A DNA stretch of 64,000 bases from Inia geoffrensis (taxonomy: Eukaryota > Chordata > Mammalia > Artiodactyla > Iniidae), in contig CM070900.1 in NCBI GenBank assembly GCA_036417435.1, positions 30,047,496-30,111,495 on the forward strand, read 5' to 3'. Below the pieces are notes generated by a model. It saw nothing but the letters and a program-made list of their open reading frames with translations. It did no database searches and had not been told where the DNA came from. The translations under genes were made by a program, and so were the position numbers. Position 1 is the first letter of the stretch. Every line of letters begins with the position of its first letter. This document shows, piece by piece, positions 58,999 through 64,000 of this stretch.

Positions 58999-59600
58999 TA
59001 TACGCTCTACAACTCGACCATTTAATTACTAAACATACATCCTCAAGAAACTGTTGCAAAGGTACACCAGGATATATTGTTCAAAATATTTATAGTATCA
59101 ATAGCACTGTTTGTAAAAGGGAAAAAAAAGAATCATCAATTTAAATCTTCATTCAGAGTGAAATGAGTAAGTTGTGGTATTTTCACACAATGGGATAATG
59201 ACCTAGAACTACACCACAACACTGACAGGTCTCAAAGATATAACAGTGAGTGAAGGAATTAAGACAGAAGAAAATATACTGTATGGTTCCATGTATTTTT
59301 TAAAAGCAGGTAAAACTAAACAATGTATTGTTTATTGAAACATACATACATGGGGGTAAAAACTACAAATAAAAGCAAAGAAATGATACAAAACTCAGAG
59401 TAGCACTTACTACAGGAGACGGGGAGAAGAAAAATGTCAATTCAAGAAGCACATAATGATGTTTCAGATATGATAATGTTTATTTTCTAGCCTTGTAGCG
59501 GGTACAAAGTGACCATTTAATTTTGTCCTTTAAATAATATGCTTGCATTTTCATGTAACAGTTCATGTATACTGTATCTCACAACAGAAAAAAAATGAGG
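58999..59600 (+). mobile_element. Ancient L1M ORF2 end and 3'UTR, segment 4
   Basis: 'gcaaaggtacaccaggatat', 'agcactgtttgtaaaaggga', 'ttgtggtattttcacacaat' and 'actgtatggttccatgtatt' are the end of L1 ORF2. The remainder to an A run at about 59587-59595 is 3'UTR. With segments 1-3 this was one element. Confidence 0.7.
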
Positions 59601-59822
59601 TAAAGCATGCTGGATAAAGGAAGTATAAATCTGCCAAGATATCTAAACTCCAATCTTTTCCTTCATCTTTTTAAAAAAAAAATTATGTTCAATGTAATTA
59701 ATTCACATTTTGTCAATCTAAACATAGCTTCCCTTGGAGGAGAATTTTCCCCAGCATTTTTACTCCGTAGTAAAAATTTCAATCAATCCAAATAATTCCT
59801 GGTGACTTCTTTATTTTCACAG

Positions 59823-59826
<4 letters not shown>

Positions 59827-59894
<68 letters not shown>
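59827..59894 (+). repeat. (GT)34 microsatellite
   Basis: 68 bases of uninterrupted GT, the longest perfect simple repeat in the window. It is likely polymorphic and able to form Z-DNA. Confidence 0.97.
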
Positions 59895-59896
<2 letters not shown>

Positions 59897-59994
59897 ACAG
59901 TATTGTTTTTACTTAAAGTTTAAATCCAAAAATAAAAAAAGATCTTTTTGTTGTTTTAAGTAGAACCAACCTGAAAGGAAGGGTAGTGACTCAA

Positions 59995-60083
59995 GTATTG
60001 GATGATGTCTCTGTATTGGATGATGTCTCTGTATTGACTGATGTGAATGTATTGGATAATGTCTCTGTATTCACTGTCCAGAG
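59995..60083 (+). repeat. 18-bp minisatellite, about 4.5 units
   Basis: Units GTATTGGATGATGTCTCT at 59995 and 60013 are identical. The one at 60031 has six changes, the one at 60049 has one, and a partial unit starts at 60067. TAG/TGA-type stops and the small size give no reason to think it is coding. Confidence 0.9.
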
Positions 60084-60864
60084 CCAGCTCATAATGCAGT
60101 GAGCACGTGCACAGATGAAAACCACTTCAGAAGCCCAAAAGAAAAATCACATGTAACTCACATACTCTTTTACCTAAAATCCACAGGGCGCTAGCTGTAG
60201 GAAATGCAAAAATAATACAAGTGAAAAAAAGGTGTGAAGATTTCAGAATACGTGGATTGCTTTTGTTTGGGGACCTTCTCAGTGAAGTAATATTTTCTCA
60301 TCTCTAGATATGCTTGATTATTTTAAAAATCACACACACACACACACACACAGACAGCAATTGACTGAAAGATAAGTTGTTGAGACTGACCAAAAGAAAA
60401 TGCATTTGTTTTCTACAGCAAAGATTGTGACCGAGTCCTACTGCCTAAGAGAAACCCAGAGAGCAGACCTTTCAGAGGGCTTTTAAAGTGAGAGTCACAT
60501 CAGATTCTTCAACAGCCTCAGAGAATAAAGCAGTTATAAGAAGCATTACAAAAGTAATACAGATGATAAAATGGGGGAAACACATGATCAGCACAAAAGG
60601 ACAGCATACAAATGACCCAGTTACCAAACAACCAGACATGTAATATTTGCTGAGAATGAATGTCTCAAGATCTGTAGTCAAGTACTTACTTGCTCAAAAT
60701 TACAGCTGGTCAGGTCAACATCTTGGTTGGTGACTTGATTACTCTGTAATTTGGATAATAAATAGCAGTTCTGACTTGGAAAGAAAAGGATGCCAAGAAT
60801 TTAAAGGGCTGAAAGATGGTCCTAGATTGATCAACTGATTCATCCATCTGCTTGCCCATTCATC
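60084..60864. other. Unique sequence with (CA)11
   Basis: A (CA)n tract occupies 60331-60352. The 69-codon minus frame 60472-60681 is hydrophobic but lacks any recognisable family. No gene supported. Confidence 0.5.
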
Positions 60865-61018
60865 CATCCACCAACCAGTCATTCATTTATTCAATTATTA
60901 ATTTATTGAACGTTATCTGAACATAGATAGGTCAAGCCATGTTAAACTCTGGAGATCCAAAAAATTTAGTGAATTCAGACACATTCCCTGCCTTCAAAGA
61001 GTTGGCAGTCTAGTGCAG
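60865..61018 (-). repeat. L2 3' end, antisense
   Basis: 'agtcattcatttattcaatt', 'attccctgccttcaaagagt' and 'ggcagtctagtg' are antisense L2. Confidence 0.75.
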
Positions 61019-61233
61019 AATTTTTCAACCTCAGCACCACTGACATTATGAGATGCATAATTCTTAGTTGTGGGAGGCTGTCTTGTGCATTCTAAGATGT
61101 TTAGCAGCATCCCTGGCCTCTACTCACTAGATTGCAAAAGCTCTACACATCCTCCAGATTTAACAACCAAAAATGTCTCCAAACACTGTTAAATGTCCCT
61201 GGGAGAAGAAACAATCCTGGTTGAGAATCACTG
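61019..61233 (-). repeat. MER5A, antisense
   Basis: It abuts the L2: 'ttttcaacctcagcaccact', 'ttagcagcatccctggcctc', 'aacaaccaaaaatgtctcca' and 'gttgagaatcactgg' cover nearly the whole MER5A. Confidence 0.85.
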
Positions 61234-61327
61234 GTTTAGCAGAGAAGGCAAATGTGCTCCCAAATATTTGTAATACAATGTAAAAATGTTGATAATTAAG
61301 AAACATTTAAGAAATGGTGATAACACA

Positions 61328-61440
61328 ATGGAGAGAGAAAGAAAGAGTGACAGTGAGGGAGCAAGGTGGGGACAGAGAGAGAGAGAGAAGGAGAAGGGAG
61401 GAGTGGAGGGTACGGGGAGAGGGAGAGGGAGAGAGAGAGA
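61328..61440 (+). repeat. Purine (GA)-rich tract
   Basis: An almost purine-only run of about 110 bases mixing GAGA, GGGA and GAAA. It contains a G-quadruplex pattern at 61408-61429 (GGG, GGGG, GGG, GGG with 3-base loops). The frames of 62-153 codons over it are Arg/Glu or Ser/Leu low complexity. Confidence 0.9.
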
Positions 61441-61529
61441 ACATGCTCATGAACACTTCTGCCTGCAGGAATTTAGTGAAGGTGCAGAGAGGGCAACCCT
61501 GAGCTGGGTCTTTGAGAAAGAGCAGACTT

Positions 61530-61734
61530 GGGCTTCCCTGGTGGTGCAGTGGTTGAGAGTCCGCCTGCGGATGTAGGGGACACGGGTTCGTGCCCCGGTC
61601 TGGGAGGGTCCCACATGCCACGGAGCGGCTGGGTCCGTGAGCCATGGCCGCTGAGTCTGCGCGTCCGGAGCCTGTGCTCCGCAACGGGAGAGGCCATAGC
61701 AGTGGGAGGCCCGCGTACCGAAAAAAAAAAAAAA
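61530..61734 (+). mobile_element. CHR SINE with perfect 15-bp TSD
   Basis: A full copy from GGGCTTCCCTGGTGGTGCAG with B-box-like GGTTCGTGCCCC at 61584 and a roughly 14-base A tail. AGAAAGAGCAGACTT is repeated exactly at 61515-61529 and 61735-61749. Little decay. The 146-, 96-, 77- and 74-codon frames in it are shadows. Confidence 0.95.
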
Positions 61735-61924
61735 AGAAAGAGCAGACTTTACCATTTTTAGAAGACACAGCTCTGAAAATATGTGAAAATGCAAAGACTG
61801 CATTCTCTCCTTCCAGGTTAACAAATTTTTTACTTTCTTTAACCTCTGACTAAGGGGCCTAATGTATTTGAATATCTTCTGGCACATAATATAGTGTCAT
61901 TGGAATATTTGCAGCTAGAAAGTG

Positions 61925-62410
61925 ACAACCATTTATTCACTGACCAAACAGTTCCCAAGCACTGTTCAGATATGGTTCTAGGTCTCTGAGTGTATGAGAT
62001 GAAAAAGATACAATGTGTGCACTTGAGGATATGAAAGTTGAACGGAAAACAATTTAGCCAAACAACATTTTCTGATTCTTCATAAATGAGCTTTCTTGCT
62101 AAATGGCATCAAATGTTAGACAGTTCCTACCTAATCCTTTCACAAACTTGCCTGCTGACTGACTCTGGAGGCTGCAGTCTATAAATGAGGCAGATATGTA
62201 AACAAATAGTTATGAAGTTCAGTATTAAGCACTTTGGTCGTGGTATATAAAAACTACCAGAGACTCCTAGGAAAAGGAAATCATCTGGGTCTGGGGATAT
62301 GGAAGGCTTTCCTAAAGTCATGGCATTTAAACTGGCCTGAAAAGACAAGGAGAAGAAGTTCATTATTTGGAAAAGGGCTAACTAGTAGATGGAAAAGCAA
62401 ATGAGAAGAT
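61925..62410 (-). repeat. L2 pieces, antisense
   Basis: 61925-62060 ('ccatttattcactgaccaaa', 'caagcactgttcagatatgg') and 62165-62410 ('tatgtaaacaaatagttatg', 'ggaaggctttcctaaagtca') are antisense L2 parts in collinear order. They are probably one old element. Confidence 0.6.
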
Positions 62411-62607
62411 ACAAAAGAAGTCAGAATGCTCAGTAGTGAGAATTCACTACTAACCTATGGCCATAGTGAAAGGGTTATCATGGTAATGATGGGTTTTCAC
62501 ACTCTCACCTATTAGGTGCGAGCAGGTGGCTCAGTATCATAGACGTTAACAGGTAAGTAACAATGGGCAAGTTGGTGCACTGGTGAAGTGAAAACCCTTC
62601 CCTCCTA

Positions 62608-62645
62608 ACACACACACACACACACACAGACACACCCACCCACCC
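62608..62645 (+). repeat. (CA)n/(CCCA)n simple repeat
   Basis: About ten CA units followed by CACCCACCCACCC-type repeats. Confidence 0.9.
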
Positions 62646-64000
62646 ATGGATGAGGAAATGCCACTAAGAATGCCCTTTTCTCGAATATGCTGGATGACCA
62701 CCATGACTATGTCAGGTCTTTCTACATAAACTGGAGACCTCAATGTTTACAGGGTCAGGGCCCCAGCACCGCTATAAGCACCTATTTTGACACTGATTTT
62801 GCAAAGCCTTTGGCCACTCAGACTAGCAAAAAACAGGCTGAGAGATGGAGCTTCTGATTCAGTTCTCCTCAGTGACATTTTAATCTGGACTGCAGGACGT
62901 ACACCATAAAAGCAATGTTATTGAGATTAAGAAGGGTGCATGGCTCGCTTTAGCCCAGCAAATGGCATGGGCTGGAGGCGATGTGAAGACTTGCTGATAC
63001 TCGCCATGCAAAGAGCTTCAAGAAAATGAATGACGGGGTATGTCCACACAGGGCTGTGTGTGACTCATTCATCTCTACCATAGTTGTCTGCCTCTTGAAA
63101 TCGTATCTAGGTACTCCATGAATTGTAGAGATACTTATATTGGTTTTGTATGAAGAACACATTAAATGCTAGATTGGGCATATTATTTACTTCAAAGTTA
63201 AACAGCTTGGTATTTCCAATCTTTATAGAAGTAAAGGTTCCCTTTAATTATCACCAGGACAATTGGATCCCACATCTTACAGACATAAGGGACTAATTAA
63301 CAGGCATTCAGCACGCCACATTGCATGTCACCCAAGAAAAGAAAGACTCCCAGAGATGTTGAACACGTTCACACTCAGAAGCCTGGGTGGCTGGGGAATG
63401 CTGCTGGCCTCACCCTTTGCCTGCATGCTCCTCTCTGCCCAAGCACTGGTGGATTGCTCTCAGCTCCCCAGGGTTTTCAGACCCAGTACCTTTGGAATCC
63501 CACAAGTATGTGCCTGTTAAGAAAACTGAAGGACAAGGAAGCCAGCAGAGCTGGTCTTTTAAAATGCATAACTCTGGGTGGGCTGAGCAAGGGAAAAAAG
63601 AGAGGTGCTGCCACTAAAGGCCAAGGATTCGAGGTCAGACTCATCCTTGACTATGCTGACTCTATTACAGAAAAGGACACAGTTCTGTGATGTGAAGAAA
63701 CATCCATGGGGTATGGATGGGACTAGCCTTTGTTCATCAGCCCGACTAAGAACTCCAGGAGGGGCACAATCTTATGTTTATTCATCACTGGCAGATGCTA
63801 ATACATTTCTGGATCGACATTTGGCAGAAGTATGAATAAACACAGAGAATTCACAATCAGATATCAGAGCTAGAAAGCTGAATACTACTGATGGATTGAT
63901 TATGTTTTTGAGCTATTTAGATAATTGGACATACTAAGTACAGAGCTTTCTGCAATGATAATGGACCTGTCCCATTGTGGTCTATTTAACAAACACTTGG
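62646..64000. other. Unique sequence at the window end
   Basis: 63263-63835 has overlapping + frames of 76-121 codons in three frames. The longest (63325-63690) starts MSPKKRKTPRD, a chance basic stretch, and has no domain. Three frames open at once reflect local base composition, not a gene. No repeat recognised. Confidence 0.45.

Noticed and set aside
61307..61887. Minus-strand frames of 153 and 146 codons
   Set aside because: They cross the CHR SINE, its T tract and the purine-rich simple repeat. Composition is low-complexity and repeat-derived.
63325..63690. 121-codon + frame starting MSPKKRKTPRD
   Set aside because: No domain, and two other frames are open over the same bases. The basic stretch resembles a nuclear localisation signal only by chance.
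1..64000. CRISPR arrays, operons, phage or plasmid features
   Set aside because: The repeats are dispersed mammalian transposons and microsatellites. There are no spaced direct repeats, ribosome binding sites or dense coding as in prokaryotes.

Overview
The window looks like ordinary non-coding mammalian nuclear DNA, most likely from a cetacean (whale or dolphin). The main evidence is eight CpG-rich, poly(A)-tailed copies of one tRNA-derived SINE whose head begins GGGCTTCCCTGGTGGCGCAG. This is the CHR (CHR-2-like) family of whales, hippos and ruminants, which is especially abundant and young in cetaceans. Four older, longer CHR-type copies are also present. I see none of the repeats that dominate ruminants (BovB, Bov-A) or pigs (PRE-1). 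Deep mammalian repeats are also present: L2, MIR, MER5A, MER20, MER58-like hAT elements, a Tigger fragment, MLT1 and L1M.

I find no convincing protein-coding exon, tRNA, rRNA, CRISPR array or prokaryotic feature. The longest open frames (up to 182 codons) lie in SINEs, L1 remnants, simple repeats or unremarkable sequence. The CHR SINE is open in several frames on both strands, so it yields the same spurious peptide again and again. The window is best read as intergenic DNA or the inside of a very large intron.

Layout: 1-7300 carries MIR/L2/MER20/MER58 fossils, a 77-bp L1 stub with target-site duplication (TSD) and a CT/CA microsatellite. 7300-15200 has a young CHR, an old L1 on the minus strand, a 2.3-kb L1 ORF2-to-3'UTR fragment carrying a nested CHR, and a Tigger fragment. 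15200-19250 has L2 pieces, an unclassified old repeat, two CHRs and a short L1 with a 15-bp TSD. 19250-26500 is repeat-poor apart from one MER5A. 26500-34400 mixes old fossils, an L1 3' end, an old CHR with a perfect TSD, a young CHR and a 90-bp tandem duplication. 34400-43700 includes a GC-richer unique block ending in a C-rich, G-quadruplex-capable tract, two CHRs and scattered MIR/L2. 43700-48000 is again repeat-poor. 48000-55200 has L2, MER20/MER58, an L1 lodged inside a MER20, a solo LTR with TG...CA ends and 4-bp TSD, and an MLT1 LTR. 55200-59600 is a multi-level nest: one ancient L1 cut by a young CHR, a 1.7-kb LINE 3' end, a pair of inverted SINEs (one inside the tail of the other) and an unclassified 0.4-kb repeat. 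59600-64000 has a long GT microsatellite, an 18-bp minisatellite, a purine tract, a CHR and L2 pieces.

No genes work together here. What the window does preserve is a readable order of transposon insertions. I found no convincing new biological system. The most useful observations are the nest, the inverted SINE pair, the solo LTR, the duplicated acceptor-like block and the repeat-free blocks that could hold conserved regulatory elements. All family names are from recognition of sequence phrases, not from a database search, and boundaries of old elements are approximate.
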